Program-made: the position numbers and the translations under genes
Origin: JANNSX01 sp963741525
GTDB lineage: Bacteria; Pseudomonadota; Alphaproteobacteria; Rhizobiales; Hyphomicrobiaceae
Direction of reading: 5' to 3'
Length of the DNA stretch: 64,000 nucleotides
NCBI GenBank assembly: GCA_963741525.1
Contig: CAVUIW010000016.1
Coordinates: 1 to 64,000, forward strand
Shown: piece after piece, positions 34,990-43,031 of the stretch
How the letters are laid out: each line of letters starts with the position of its first letter
Position numbering within the stretch: position 1 is the first letter of the stretch
The notes under the pieces: model-generated
The model's database searches: none
What the model was told of the DNA's origin: nothing
The model's input: the letters and a program-made list of their open reading frames with translations, nothing else

Positions 34990-35019
34990 CCCGGACGACG
35001 CCACCAACCGTCGTCCGGG
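34990..35019. repeat. Perfect 11-bp stem-loop
   Basis: Arms CCCGGACGACG (34990-35000) and CGTCGTCCGGG (35009-35019), 8-nt loop, between the DUF883 gene and the next ORF. No T tract follows, so termination is only possible. Confidence 0.6.
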
Positions 35020-35074
35020 CTGACGACAGATTTCAACGGATACTCCAAAAAACGCATTGTACTTGATGCAAGTG

Positions 35075-35899
35075 ATGTCAAACCAAAGCAGGGCCAACCG
35101 GCTTCTGACCTACTGGCTGGTCGGAATCGCTTTGGTGCTCCCGACGGCGAGCTTGATCCCGCTTGGCACGCTCTGGCTCTTGCAGAGCGGCTGGCTCCTC
35201 TACTGGGCGATCGCAGCGGCAGCTCTAGCCTCGCTCACCTATCTTATTGAGCGTCATCTGCTTGGGCCTGGCATTGAATCGGCACGAGCACTTGGCGAGC
35301 CGCCCGGGAACGATCACTCCGGCATGCTGCCATCGCAAGAAGCCGCGGCCTGGCGCCGGGTGCATGCAGTCTCCGCTGCGCTCGATCCGGCGACGCTTTC
35401 CTCCTGGAACGCAGTACTCGACCTCGGCATGAACACTGTTCGTGCCGTCGCCGAGGCGTATCACCCGAAGCTGGACGATCCTCTGCTCCGCTTCACAATG
35501 CCCGAGGCCCTTCTGATCATCGAGCGCGCGAGCGCACGGCTACGGTACTTCATCGCGAGCTCGATTCCGCTTGGTGATCAGATCACTGTCCGCCGCCTGG
35601 CGATGATCTATCGATGGCGCGGTGCGATTGAATACGTCGTACGCGCCTACGATATCTGGCGGCTCGTTCGCTTCGTCAATCCAGTGTCTGCCGCGACTCA
35701 GGAAGCGCGCGAGCGACTCAGTGGGCACCTCGTTAGAGTTGGCCGGGATCAATTGGCAAAGCGTCTCGCCGCAGCTTACGTCGAGGAGGTCGGAAGAGCC
35801 GCGATCGACCTCTACAGCGGCAGGTCGCGCGGCTCAATCCTCGCGCGCAATCCCGAGGACGCCGGTATGGCGACCGAAAGTCGGGCAATAGGTCAGTGA
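35075..35899 (+). CDS. Membrane protein of unknown function
   Basis: 274 aa from the ATG at 35075 (ATG at 35057 also in frame). Two N-terminal membrane helices (LTYWLVGIALVLPTASLIPL; LLYWAIAAAALASLTYLI), then a large soluble helical domain (WNAVLDLGMNTVRAVAEAYH, RRLAMIYRWRGAIEYVVRAY, AAYVEEVGRAAIDLYSGRSR). It resembles the N-terminal part of some membrane-anchored GTPases in Rhizobiales, but no P-loop is present, so it may be a truncated or specialised relative. That similarity is from memory and weak. Confidence 0.55.
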   Translation: MSNQSRANRLLTYWLVGIALVLPTASLIPLGTLWLLQSGWLLYWAIAAAALASLTYLIERHLLGPGIESARALGEPPGNDHSGMLPSQEAAAWRRVHAVSAALDPATLSSWNAVLDLGMNTVRAVAEAYHPKLDDPLLRFTMPEALLIIERASARLRYFIASSIPLGDQITVRRLAMIYRWRGAIEYVVRAYDIWRLVRFVNPVSAATQEARERLSGHLVRVGRDQLAKRLAAAYVEEVGRAAIDLYSGRSRGSILARNPEDAGMATESRAIGQ

Positions 35900-35922
35900 A
35901 TTGCCTAGGGGCTGGTTGTGAT

Positions 35923-35947
35923 GGAACCGCATCCCAAGTAGTGCGTT
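35923..35947 (+). promoter_or_regulatory. EcfG-type promoter of the second DUF883 gene
   Basis: GGAAC (35923-35927), 16 bp, CGTT (35944-35947): exact consensus, 68 bp before the ATG at 36015. Confidence 0.83.
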
Positions 35948-36014
35948 GCTCATTCATCACTCGGGTCAGAACTTCGGCATTCGCCGGCTTGTGTCGACCC
36001 GAAGGGAGGTTTCC

Positions 36015-36272
36015 ATGGCTGCCAGTCTCCACAACAACGCCAACTCGGGGTCAACCACCTCACCTGCCGAGACCATCGGGGGCATCACCGACGCAGTGGG
36101 TCGCACCGTTCATTCGGTCGCGGACGAGGGGCGCGAAGTCGGCGAACAACTGATGGCCGTCACGGGAAATCTCAAGGCGACACTCGTCCAATCGATCAAG
36201 GAGCAGCCGTTGCCGACGCTCGCTGTCGCGGTCGGGCTTGGCTTTCTGATCGGCGCGTTCTGGAAGTCATAG
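36015..36272 (+). CDS. DUF883/ElaB-like membrane-anchored protein, second copy
   Basis: 85 aa from the ATG at 36015 (GGGAGG upstream). Same plan as the paralogue at 34698: a Ser/Thr-rich start, an amphipathic helix (EVGEQLMAVTGNLKATLVQS) and a C-terminal anchor (LAVAVGLGFLIGAFWKS). Driven by its own EcfG-type promoter. The next gene follows after 54 bp and is probably in the same transcript. Confidence 0.8.
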   Translation: MAASLHNNANSGSTTSPAETIGGITDAVGRTVHSVADEGREVGEQLMAVTGNLKATLVQSIKEQPLPTLAVAVGLGFLIGAFWKS

Positions 36273-36326
36273 TCCTGCAGCTGCGCTACTCCATTGGGCA
36301 ACGCGGCGACAAGGTGAGGAGCAGAC

Positions 36327-36830
36327 ATGTTCGGTGCAATCTTCCGGCAGGCAGAGCAGTCGATCGACAGCGCCGTCTCGCTTGCGACCCGACGGGTGAT
36401 CATTGCGGTTCCGTTCCTGATCGGCGCGGGTTTCGCAATAGTGGCGCTCGTAACCTGGCTGGTTCAGGCGTTCGATCCCCTGACGGCATATGCAGTGATG
36501 GCCAGTCTTTTCATTGCGGTCGGTGCGTTCCTCTATGTAGCGACGCCTTCCTCATCAAAAGCGAAGGTCAAACAGCCGGAGCAAGCTGAGAATGCGGATC
36601 AATCGACTGGAGCTGCGAGTTCGATTGATGCTGAGTTGGTCCTCACGGCAGTCACCGCGCTCGGTCCCACCATGGCGCCAATGCTGGCGCGGGCCGGCTG
36701 GCGCAACCTGCCCCTGCTTTTGATTGTCGTTGCCGCTGTCTACCTCGTCTCGAAATTCGCAAAACACAGCTCATCTGAATTTCAACCGACCCTCGAGCCG
36801 GAGCTAACGACCGGTGCGCCGGCATACTAA
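36327..36830 (+). CDS. Small membrane protein, possibly holin-superfamily-like
   Basis: 167 aa. Three hydrophobic segments: VIIAVPFLIGAGFAIVALVT, AYAVMASLFIAVGAFLYVAT and, after a Lys/Gln/Ser-rich linker, LPLLLIVVAAVYLVSKFAKH. The two-helix start resembles DUF1469/YqjE-like proteins that accompany DUF883 (YqjD) genes in other bacteria, which fits the gene order. Function unknown. Confidence 0.6.
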   Translation: MFGAIFRQAEQSIDSAVSLATRRVIIAVPFLIGAGFAIVALVTWLVQAFDPLTAYAVMASLFIAVGAFLYVATPSSSKAKVKQPEQAENADQSTGAASSIDAELVLTAVTALGPTMAPMLARAGWRNLPLLLIVVAAVYLVSKFAKHSSSEFQPTLEPELTTGAPAY

Positions 36831-37346
36831 GCACCACTTCGCGCCCAATCGAGGATCTCAAAGCGCAGGCCCTCTGCAATGTCGTTTGCCGATCCGAATG
36901 TATTTGTCCGTATGCCACTTCAAATACTAAGACTACATCTGGTGGGCGAGGCGCCAAAGAAATGCAAAGCTCGTCAAGGGTCCGGTGGGGAAGGGGGCGG
37001 CGACCTCTGTCCGGGTGCAACCCGCGCCAAATAGAAATACTCCAGACTTCCAACGGCATTCGTTGTACTGCGAGCTTTCAACTGTAGTTTCTCATTTCAA
37101 GAGATGCGTAGAGCCCGTTGGCCTTCTGGTTGAGTTGCCAAGGCTCGGCAACCGCTCGTCTCTAGCCTTTGCTCGGGTCTGATTCATATCCTAAATGCTC
37201 ACTGACGGCCTGCATCTCGAACAGTCAGCTTCAATTCAGCGCAACAGGAAACTTTTCAACTAGAGGATCGTTACCTCTTGCACGAGTGGGTGCATCGCTT
37301 CGATGCCCTGCGATAATTTGGTTCTTCCTCTACTAGGAGCGATGCA
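36831..37346. other. Intergenic stretch with a weak EcfG-like site
   Basis: No convincing gene on either strand in these 516 bp. Near the right end GGAAAC (37247-37252), 16 bp and CGTT (37269-37272) form an imperfect EcfG-type promoter (one extra A in the -35) about 75 bp before the BA14K gene. Confidence 0.45.
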
Positions 37347-37763
37347 ATGATGAAACTTGCCAGGCTAATGATCGTGCCGGCCCTCTGTACGATTGGTTTG
37401 ACGGCACCCGCGACTGCAGCGTCGTTGCCTATGGTTAGCGTACAGACCGGCATTTCTGCAGACGCGACGATTGCGGTCCCGGTTCGACACCTTCGCTCGA
37501 AGGCCCGCAATTGGAATCCGCGCCGGGCTCACCGTGGCAACCGATACAGCGGTTATCGCTACCGGCGCAATCGCGGCGTCAACGTTGGACAATTGGTGGT
37601 AGGCACCATTGGTGCCTTGATTATCGCGCAGGCAATCAGAGAGGGCCGGGCTTCGGACAACGACATTGATGCATGCGATCGCCGATACATCAGTTTTGAC
37701 CACCGCACGGGCACGTACACTGGCTATGACGGACACCAGTATGTTTGTCCGTATCTTCAGTAA
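37347..37763 (+). CDS. BA14K-family exported protein
   Basis: 138 aa. A signal peptide (RLMIVPALCTIGLTAPATAA), an Arg/Tyr-rich basic middle (RRAHRGNRYSGYRYRRNRG), a hydrophobic helix (VVGTIGALIIAQAI) and the C-terminal BA14K motif ACDRRYISFDHRTGTY, then GYDGHQYVC. BA14K proteins were described in Brucella as lectin-like immunoreactive proteins. Last gene before the mobile zone. ATG choice is between 37347 and 37350. Confidence 0.85.
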   Translation: MMKLARLMIVPALCTIGLTAPATAASLPMVSVQTGISADATIAVPVRHLRSKARNWNPRRAHRGNRYSGYRYRRNRGVNVGQLVVGTIGALIIAQAIREGRASDNDIDACDRRYISFDHRTGTYTGYDGHQYVCPYLQ

Positions 37764-37776
37764 ATTCACATGACGA

Positions 37777-37810
37777 TCCGCTTCGCGCGTGAATTGTCGC
37801 GCGAAGCGGA
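37777..37810 (+). terminator. Strong stem-loop after the BA14K gene
   Basis: Perfect 13-bp arms, TCCGCTTCGCGCG (37777-37789) and its complement (37798-37810), with an 8-nt loop, 13 bp after the BA14K stop. Only a short T run follows (ccatccttt), so terminator function is likely but not certain. Confidence 0.55.
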
Positions 37811-38088
37811 CCATCCTTTGATGGTGCCGATGCGTTTCACTGGGAAACTGGTGTTGCGATTACTGGTGGGCGCTATGTGGACTGGACTGCCCAGGTTTGG
37901 TGGAGCGTGCTGCTTGCCACATCATTTTTTTTGTTCAACTCAGCGAGGTCCTCATGAATGCGCGGGGCCCCATACGCGCCGTGGCTTGCCGGGTGGACGG
38001 CGCGTTTCCGTTCCATGGGCACGGCATCGCTCCTCACGGAGCTATCGCCGGAAGTTGGTGACGGCTCGAATCGGGAAGGCGGCATATC

Positions 38089-38622
38089 GTGGGGTTGTTC
38101 AACGACCTCACTTCTCCACTTAAGGAGCGATATGCCGTGCCCAACGATAGCGTCGTCCGACTGATTCAGCCAGGAACAATCGAGGATCAACTCACCTCAG
38201 TGCTGCGGCAGGGGGCTCGTGCCCTGCTTGCCAATGCGGTCGAGGCCGAGGTTGCCGGTTTTCTGAGCCTGCATGCCGACCTCAAGACCGAGGATGGCCA
38301 CCAGCGCGTCGTGCGCCATGGCCATTTGCCCGAGCGCGAGGTGATGACCGGCATCATCGCGGAGCGATGCTCCGCATCGACGGCCCGGTCGCCGTGCGCC
38401 AGCCGCGCGTGCGCGATCGGGAGGCCGCCGCCACCGATCCCGGCCGCATCCGCTTCTCGCCTTCGATCCTGCCGCCCTACATGCGCCGCTCGAAGTCGAT
38501 CGAGACGCTACTGCCGATCCTCTACCTCAAGGGCATCTCGACCGGTGATTTCTCCGAGGCGTTGGCGGCGTTGCTCGGCAAGGATGCCGCTGGGCTTTCG
38601 GCGTCGGCCATCGGGCGGCTGA
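38089..38622 (+). CDS. IS256 transposase, N-terminal frame
   Basis: Starts MGLFNDLTSPLKERYAVPND and encodes the N-terminal region (LTSVLRQGARALLANAVEAE, GHQRVVRHGHLPEREVMTGI). The authentic sequence ends near 38355, where the frame shifts; codons after that to 38622 are spurious. An internal ATG start for the second part is not needed if the shift is a mutation. Confidence 0.7.
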   Translation: MGLFNDLTSPLKERYAVPNDSVVRLIQPGTIEDQLTSVLRQGARALLANAVEAEVAGFLSLHADLKTEDGHQRVVRHGHLPEREVMTGIIAERCSASTARSPCASRACAIGRPPPPIPAASASRLRSCRPTCAARSRSRRYCRSSTSRASRPVISPRRWRRCSARMPLGFRRRPSGG

Positions 38623-39467
38623 AGGATGGCTGGCAGGAGGAGCATGCAGCTTGGCAAAGGCGCGATCTCTCGGCCAGGCGCTACGTGTACGTCTGGGTCA
38701 TGCCGGAGGCGTGCTTCCAGCACGACGGCATCCACCTGGAAGCGCGCCTCGAAGATGAGAAGCAGTGCATCCTCGTCATCATCGGCGCGACGCCCGAAGG
38801 CCGCAAGGAATTGGTCGGATTTACCGACGGCGCAAGGGAAAGTGCGCATGACTGGCGCGCGCTGCTGCTCGATCTGAAGCGCCGTGGCCTCGACGTATCA
38901 CCCCAGCTGACGATCGCCGACGGTGGGCTCGGCTTCTGGAAAGCTGCCGGCGAGGTCTGGCCCAAGACGCGCGAACAACGCTGCTGGGTGCACAAGTCGG
39001 CGAACGTCCTCAACAAGCTGCCGAAGAGCCAGCAGCCGAAAGCCAAACGTGCGTTACAGGAGATCTGGATGGCCGACACGAAGGCTGCCGCCGAGACCGC
39101 GTTCGACGCCTTCGTCGAAAGCTACACGCTGAAATACGAGAAGGCCGCCGATTGCCTCGCCAAGGATCGCGACGCGCTCATCGCATTCTACGACTTCCCC
39201 GCCGAGCATTGGAAACATCTGCGCACCACAAACCCGATCGAGAGCACGTTCGCGACCGTGCGGCATCGCACGATCCGTTCGAAAGGCTGCCTCTCGAACA
39301 GGACGGCGCTCGCCATGGTGTTCAAGCTGGTTGAGACCGCGCAGAAACATTGGCGCCGCCTCGACGGTCACGCCTTGTTGCCAAAACTCATTCTGGGTGT
39401 GAAGTTCGCCGATGGGCTCGAGGTCGCCGCCAAGTCGATCCGTCAGCCCGAAACCGCCGCCGCCTGA
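38367..39467 (+). CDS. IS256 transposase, catalytic frame
   Basis: 366-codon frame beginning with VAVRQPRVRDRE-like sequence and carrying the mutator-type DDE domain (ILYLKGISTGDFSEALAALL, GFTDGARESAHDWRALLLDL, LTIADGGLGFWKAAGE, CWVHKSANVLNKLP, TTNPIESTFATVRHRT). Missing its N-terminus because of the shift near 38355. The element is probably inactive unless frameshifting restores it. Confidence 0.85.
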   Translation: MLRIDGPVAVRQPRVRDREAAATDPGRIRFSPSILPPYMRRSKSIETLLPILYLKGISTGDFSEALAALLGKDAAGLSASAIGRLKDGWQEEHAAWQRRDLSARRYVYVWVMPEACFQHDGIHLEARLEDEKQCILVIIGATPEGRKELVGFTDGARESAHDWRALLLDLKRRGLDVSPQLTIADGGLGFWKAAGEVWPKTREQRCWVHKSANVLNKLPKSQQPKAKRALQEIWMADTKAAAETAFDAFVESYTLKYEKAADCLAKDRDALIAFYDFPAEHWKHLRTTNPIESTFATVRHRTIRSKGCLSNRTALAMVFKLVETAQKHWRRLDGHALLPKLILGVKFADGLEVAAKSIRQPETAAA

Positions 39468-39575
39468 CCGATCACGCCGTCACCAAGATTTGGCGATAGC
39501 TCGCGTCCGTTGCGTCCCGAGTTCAAGAGCCGGGCGCTTCCTCTCGTTCAATTTTGAACAGAGGAGATTGACAAG

Positions 39576-39860
39576 ATGTCAATCCACAGACCACTGAAAT
39601 ACTCCGAAGTCGTTCGTTTTCTCGGGGCAAAGGGCGCATCTAACAAATGTGCCTCATGCGGCAGCACCAAAGGCCAGCTCTTGACCGAAGAGCAGACCGG
39701 ACAACGCCTAGGGCTGATGGGGTTCAAGTTCCCCGGCTTCGACGCCACCGGCGCCGGCATCTACGGAATTTGTGCTATCGCATGCACGAACTGCGGCCTT
39801 TACCGCTTTCATGCCCGAACCCCCATCGTGGAATGGGCAGATGAAAACCGGCCAAACTAG
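39576..39860 (+). CDS. Small zinc-ribbon-like protein
   Basis: 94 aa with AGGAG upstream of the ATG. Two Cys pairs (CASCGS near residue 25 and CAIACTNCG near residue 64) suggest a zinc ribbon. An FPGFDATGAGIYG segment lies between them. No further domain. Unknown function. A strong terminator follows. Right neighbour of IS256. Confidence 0.6.
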   Translation: MSIHRPLKYSEVVRFLGAKGASNKCASCGSTKGQLLTEEQTGQRLGLMGFKFPGFDATGAGIYGICAIACTNCGLYRFHARTPIVEWADENRPN

Positions 39861-39876
39861 CTGACCATCAGGGCCG

Positions 39877-39903
39877 AGCTGACTGGCAACGAGCCAGTCA
39901 GCT
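39877..39903 (+). terminator. Rho-independent terminator
   Basis: Perfect 11-bp stem, AGCTGACTGGC/GCCAGTCAGCT, loop AACGA, followed by TCTTGTTCTCTTGT. It ends the zinc-ribbon gene and overlaps the 3' end of the convergent 54-aa ORF. Confidence 0.8.
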
Positions 39904-40062
39904 TCTTGTTCTCTTGTCACGTTTGCCATCCTCGCCCTTGGCGGGCTTTGCCTTGCGCGGTTTCGGCGGCGTGCTCAGCAACCGTTTGATGATCTCGTCT
40001 CGGCGCTCCTCGACCTCTTTCTGAGGCCGGTCGCCTTCAATCTTCTTGGGGGATTTCGGCAT
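39898..40062 (-). CDS. 54-residue basic protein
   Basis: Minus-strand frame from the ATG at 40062 to the TGA at 39898: starts MPKSPKKIEGDRPQKE, then EERRDEIIKRLLSTPPKPRK, and ends Lys/Arg-rich. The 'RRDEiikRLLsTPPKPr' pattern recurs in small uncharacterised alphaproteobacterial proteins. It diverges from the gene at 40061, and their start codons share the CATG at 40060-40063. Confidence 0.5.
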   Translation of the reverse strand: MPKSPKKIEGDRPQKEVEERRDEIIKRLLSTPPKPRKAKPAKGEDGKRDKRTRS

Positions 40063-40540
40063 GACCTACCTGATCGCTAAGGACCTAAAGCGGGACCCGG
40101 AAATCGCGACCGCTCTCGGTGAAATGACCATCGCATGGGCTTACGCCGAGAACTTCCTCATGGTCACATTCTCGTTCGCCGCCGGCATGGATGCCAACCT
40201 AGCTCAGACTGCCTACTATCGCATCCCAACATTTGAGGCCCGAACGAAACTCGTTCTGGCGATCCTCCCCGAATCCAAGCTGCCGAACAAAGAGCAAGTC
40301 AGCGACGCCGTAACCGCATTAGCCAAGCTCGCCAGCACCCGCAACCATTGGGTTCATGGCGTGTGGTGCCGCGAGAAGCGAACCAAGAACTATGTCATCT
40401 TCAACTATCGCCAGCCGATCGAGTCCAAGACGAGGCTGAAGCCGGTCAAGACTCATGACATCCGCCATCACACGGCAACAGTCCTTGATCGAGCCGGGGC
40501 ACTTCGCGCTTTGCTGCCCCACAATCTGATCGAAGCATAG
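40061..40540 (+). CDS. Hypothetical protein
   Basis: 159 aa from the ATG at 40061 (GGGGGA upstream). Soluble and helical: EIATALGEMTIAWAYAENFL, KLVLAILPESKLPNKEQVSD and RNHWVHGVWCREKRTKNYVI. The AWAYAENFL...RNxWVHG pattern resembles small uncharacterised proteins found on mobile elements. No function assigned. Confidence 0.6.
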   Translation: MTYLIAKDLKRDPEIATALGEMTIAWAYAENFLMVTFSFAAGMDANLAQTAYYRIPTFEARTKLVLAILPESKLPNKEQVSDAVTALAKLASTRNHWVHGVWCREKRTKNYVIFNYRQPIESKTRLKPVKTHDIRHHTATVLDRAGALRALLPHNLIEA

Positions 40541-40715
40541 CGGCGTAGATTTCGGCCACCATCGATCGGTCAACGGCGTCGCCAACGCCCGTATCAGGGC
40601 ACCACTCAAGGTATGCCTCGACGCCCGCATCAATCATTGCGGGCGTAATCTCGTTTTTGTCCGGCCCGTCACGCACTTGGCAGAAACCTTTCGCGGAATG
40701 CTTTGTCAAGTGCAT
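40446..40715 (-). CDS. Small hypothetical protein, accessory type
   Basis: 89 aa; the central part (ITPAMIDAGVEAYLEWCPDT, VDRSMVAEIYAAML) resembles small phage or plasmid proteins of the 'ITPxMIxAG' type. It overlaps the end of the convergent plus-strand gene. Its first codons lie at the junction with the truncated trbG, so the original start may be lost. Confidence 0.4.
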   Translation of the reverse strand: MHLTKHSAKGFCQVRDGPDKNEITPAMIDAGVEAYLEWCPDTGVGDAVDRSMVAEIYAAMLRSDCGAAKREVPRLDQGLLPCDGGCHES

Positions 40716-41416
40716 ACATCAATGCCATCCAGGTCTATCCCTTCACCGAGGGCGCGCTCTATCAGCTCTATGCCGGCGTCAACCAGGTGACCGACATCGC
40801 CCTCGAGGCGGGCGAGACGCTGATCGCCGTCTCCGCCGGCGACACCGTCCGCTGGGTGGTGGCCGACACGACGAGCGGCGAGGGAGCGAATGCCCGCGTC
40901 CATATTCTGGTGAAGCCGATCGGCGGGGGCCTTGAGACCAATCTCGTCATCACTACGAGCCGGCGCACCTATCACCTCGAACTGCATACCTCGGACACCG
41001 CCTACATGGCGTCCGTCTCCTGGTCCTATCCGGCCTCTGTCCTGAAGGCGCTCGAAGCCAAGCGCGCGGCATCGGATGCGGCCGATGCGGCGATCGCCGG
41101 CACCGGCATCGATCTGGATCAAATCCGGTTCCGCTATCGCATCGAGGGCGATGCCCCTTGGAAGCCGCGCCAGGTCTTCGACGATGGCGCCAAAGTCTAC
41201 ATCCAGTTCCCGCCGGGACTTGCCGAGAGCGAAGCCCCGCCGCTCTTCGTCACCGGCCCCGACGGCAAGCCCGCCCTTGTCAACTACCGGGTCCGCGGCA
41301 CCACCTACATCGTCGACCGGCTGTTTGCCGCCGCCGAGCTGAGATTGGGCGCAGCACCGCAGCACATCGTCCGCATCGTCCGGACCGATGCGGTGTGGCG
41401 GGAGGTGACACCATGA
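40703..41416 (+). pseudogene. trbG: Conjugal transfer protein TrbG (VirB9-like), 5'-truncated
   Basis: The frame begins inside the family at AYINAIQVYPFTEGALYQLY. The signal peptide and the first part of the protein are missing and no credible start exists. The rest is intact: VTDIALEAGETLIAVSAGDT, TNLVITTSRRTYHLELHT, YMASVSWSYP and the C-terminal VNYRVRGTTYIVDRLF. TrbG is an outer-membrane core component of the Trb mating channel. Its stop overlaps the trbI start (ATGA). Truncated at a recombination junction near 40700. Confidence 0.8.
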
Positions 41417-42636
41417 CCGAGACGACGGCACCCGTGTCCGGCGTGCCAGCTGAGAAGCAGCCGCCCGAAATCTTCGAGCTGCGCGGAACGGCCGGCACCC
41501 GTCACGCGTATCAATCGTAAGGTGCTGTTCGGCGCGGCGGCCCTCGTGCTTCTGCTGATCGCCGGCCTCGTTCTCGTCGCGCTCCGGCCACCGGCGTTCA
41601 AGGCGCCAGCGCCCGAGGAACTCTATAGCGTCGACCGCAAGCCGATCAGCGACGGCCTGTGGCGGCTTCCCGCAACCTACGAGGACGTCTCGCGTGTCGC
41701 CGTGCCCGTTGCGTCACCTCTTCGCAATGTGCCGCCGGACGTCTCCGCTACGACTAATGAGCGTTCAGCCGAGGAGGACGCCGAGCGCGTGGAGCTGGCC
41801 CGGCTGGCCGCTGCGGCCCGTGCCGCGCCGATCCTGTTTCAGCTGCGGCAACGGGTAGCAATCCCGGCACAAGCTGCCCCGCGGCAAGGCGCGTCCGCCA
41901 CGACTGTTCCCGGCGAGGCCGCGCAGGTCGGCCCACCAGCACACTGTTCCCCGCGTTCAGTGGCGGGCCGACCGGATCCTTTCCCCAGCTCGCCGCTCTT
42001 GGACCCACAACCGAGACCGCCACCCTCAACGGCCATGCCCTGCAGGGTCCGGCCTCCCCCTATCTGCTGATGGCCGGGACCGTCATTGCCGCAAGCCTCG
42101 TCACCGGCCTCAACTCCGATCTGCCGGGCTTCGTCATCGCCCAGGTGACCGAGAACGTCTTCGACAGCGTCTCCGGCCGCTACCTGCTGATCCCCCAAGG
42201 CGCGCGCCTCATCGGCCGTTACGACACCGCCATCGCCTTCGGTCAACAGCGCGCACTCGTCGTCTGGCAGCGCATCCTCTTGCCCGACGGCACCTCGATC
42301 GTCATCGACAATCTCCCGGCCACGGACCTCGCAGGATTCACCGGCCTGTCGGACGAGGTCGATGCCCACACCTTCGAGCTCTTGAAGGGGGTTGCACTCG
42401 CAACCCTTCTTGGAATCGGCCAGAGCCTCGCCTTCGGATCTTCCAGCGACGACAGCGATCTCGTCCGGGCGATCCGCGACGCAGCAGGTGAGACCACCAA
42501 CCGCTCCGGCGAGCGCCTTGTCGAGAAGACCCTCAACGTCCAGCCGACCTTGACCGTGCGTCCCGGCTGGCCGCTCCGCGTCATCGTCCACAAGGACATC
42601 GTCTTGCGTCCCTATCGCCGCTCCCCCTCGAACTGA
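41413..42636 (+). pseudogene. trbI: Conjugal transfer protein TrbI (VirB10-like), frameshifted
   Basis: ATG at 41413 (MTETTAPVSGVPAEKQPPEI). The frame shifts near 41490. It then resumes with the membrane anchor (VLFGAAALVLLLIAGLVLVA) and shifts again near 41940. It finishes with the conserved TrbI/VirB10 C-terminus (YLLMAGTVIAASLVTGLNSD, YLLIPQGARLIGRYDTAIAF, GIGQSLAFG) to 42636. Two shifts in one gene indicate decay. With the truncated trbG this is the tail of a trb operon from an integrative conjugative element. Confidence 0.8.
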
Positions 42637-42656
42637 CTGCTTAGAAAGGATCACTC

Positions 42657-43031
42657 ATGCCCGTCATCGGAACCTTCGCCCCCAGCAAGGACGGTTATAC
42701 CGGCGAGCTACGCACCCTCACGCTGCGGGGCCGCGTGCGCTTCGTCGCCAACGATCACAAGAGTCCCGAGGGCGCGCCGGACTATCGGGTGTTCCTGGGA
42801 GATGCCGAGATCGGCGCCGCCTGGCGCAAGGCGAAGCAAGGCCGCACAGAAAGCACGCTCCGCGTCCGCCTCGACGATCCCACCTGGCCGCAACCGGTCT
42901 GGGCCATCCTCTACGAGTCAACCGAGGATGGCGTCATCCGTCTCGTCTGGCGGCGGCCGCAAACGTCGCGAGGCGCTGTCGCGAGCGCCGACAGAGACGA
43001 TGGCCGTGATGGAAGGTCACCGGCGCCATGA
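42657..43031 (+). CDS. DUF736 family protein
   Basis: 124 aa with GAAAGGA upstream. Matches DUF736 throughout its first 100 residues (IGTFAPSKDGYTGELRTLTL, YRVFLGDAEIGAAWRKAKQG, LYESTEDGVIRLVWRR). These are small proteins of unknown function carried by alphaproteobacterial conjugative elements. The last 20 residues are variable and overlap the MFS gene by 4 bp. Confidence 0.85.
   Translation: MPVIGTFAPSKDGYTGELRTLTLRGRVRFVANDHKSPEGAPDYRVFLGDAEIGAAWRKAKQGRTESTLRVRLDDPTWPQPVWAILYESTEDGVIRLVWRRPQTSRGAVASADRDDGRDGRSPAP

Larger units (their letters stand above)
38039..39502 (+). mobile_element. IS256-family (mutator-type) element
   Basis: Inverted ends of about 27 bp: GAGCTATCGCC at 38039 continuing to TTGGTGACGGC (38065), and its inverse at 39476-39502, with a few mismatches in the middle. 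It carries one transposase split by a frameshift. No target duplication is obvious. The 37811-38038 stretch on its left encodes no supportable gene. Confidence 0.78.

Noticed and set aside
37811..38038. A possible coding scrap (AFHWETGVAITGGRYVDW) between the BA14K gene and IS256
   Set aside because: Too short, without a start or a recognised family; left as unassigned sequence.
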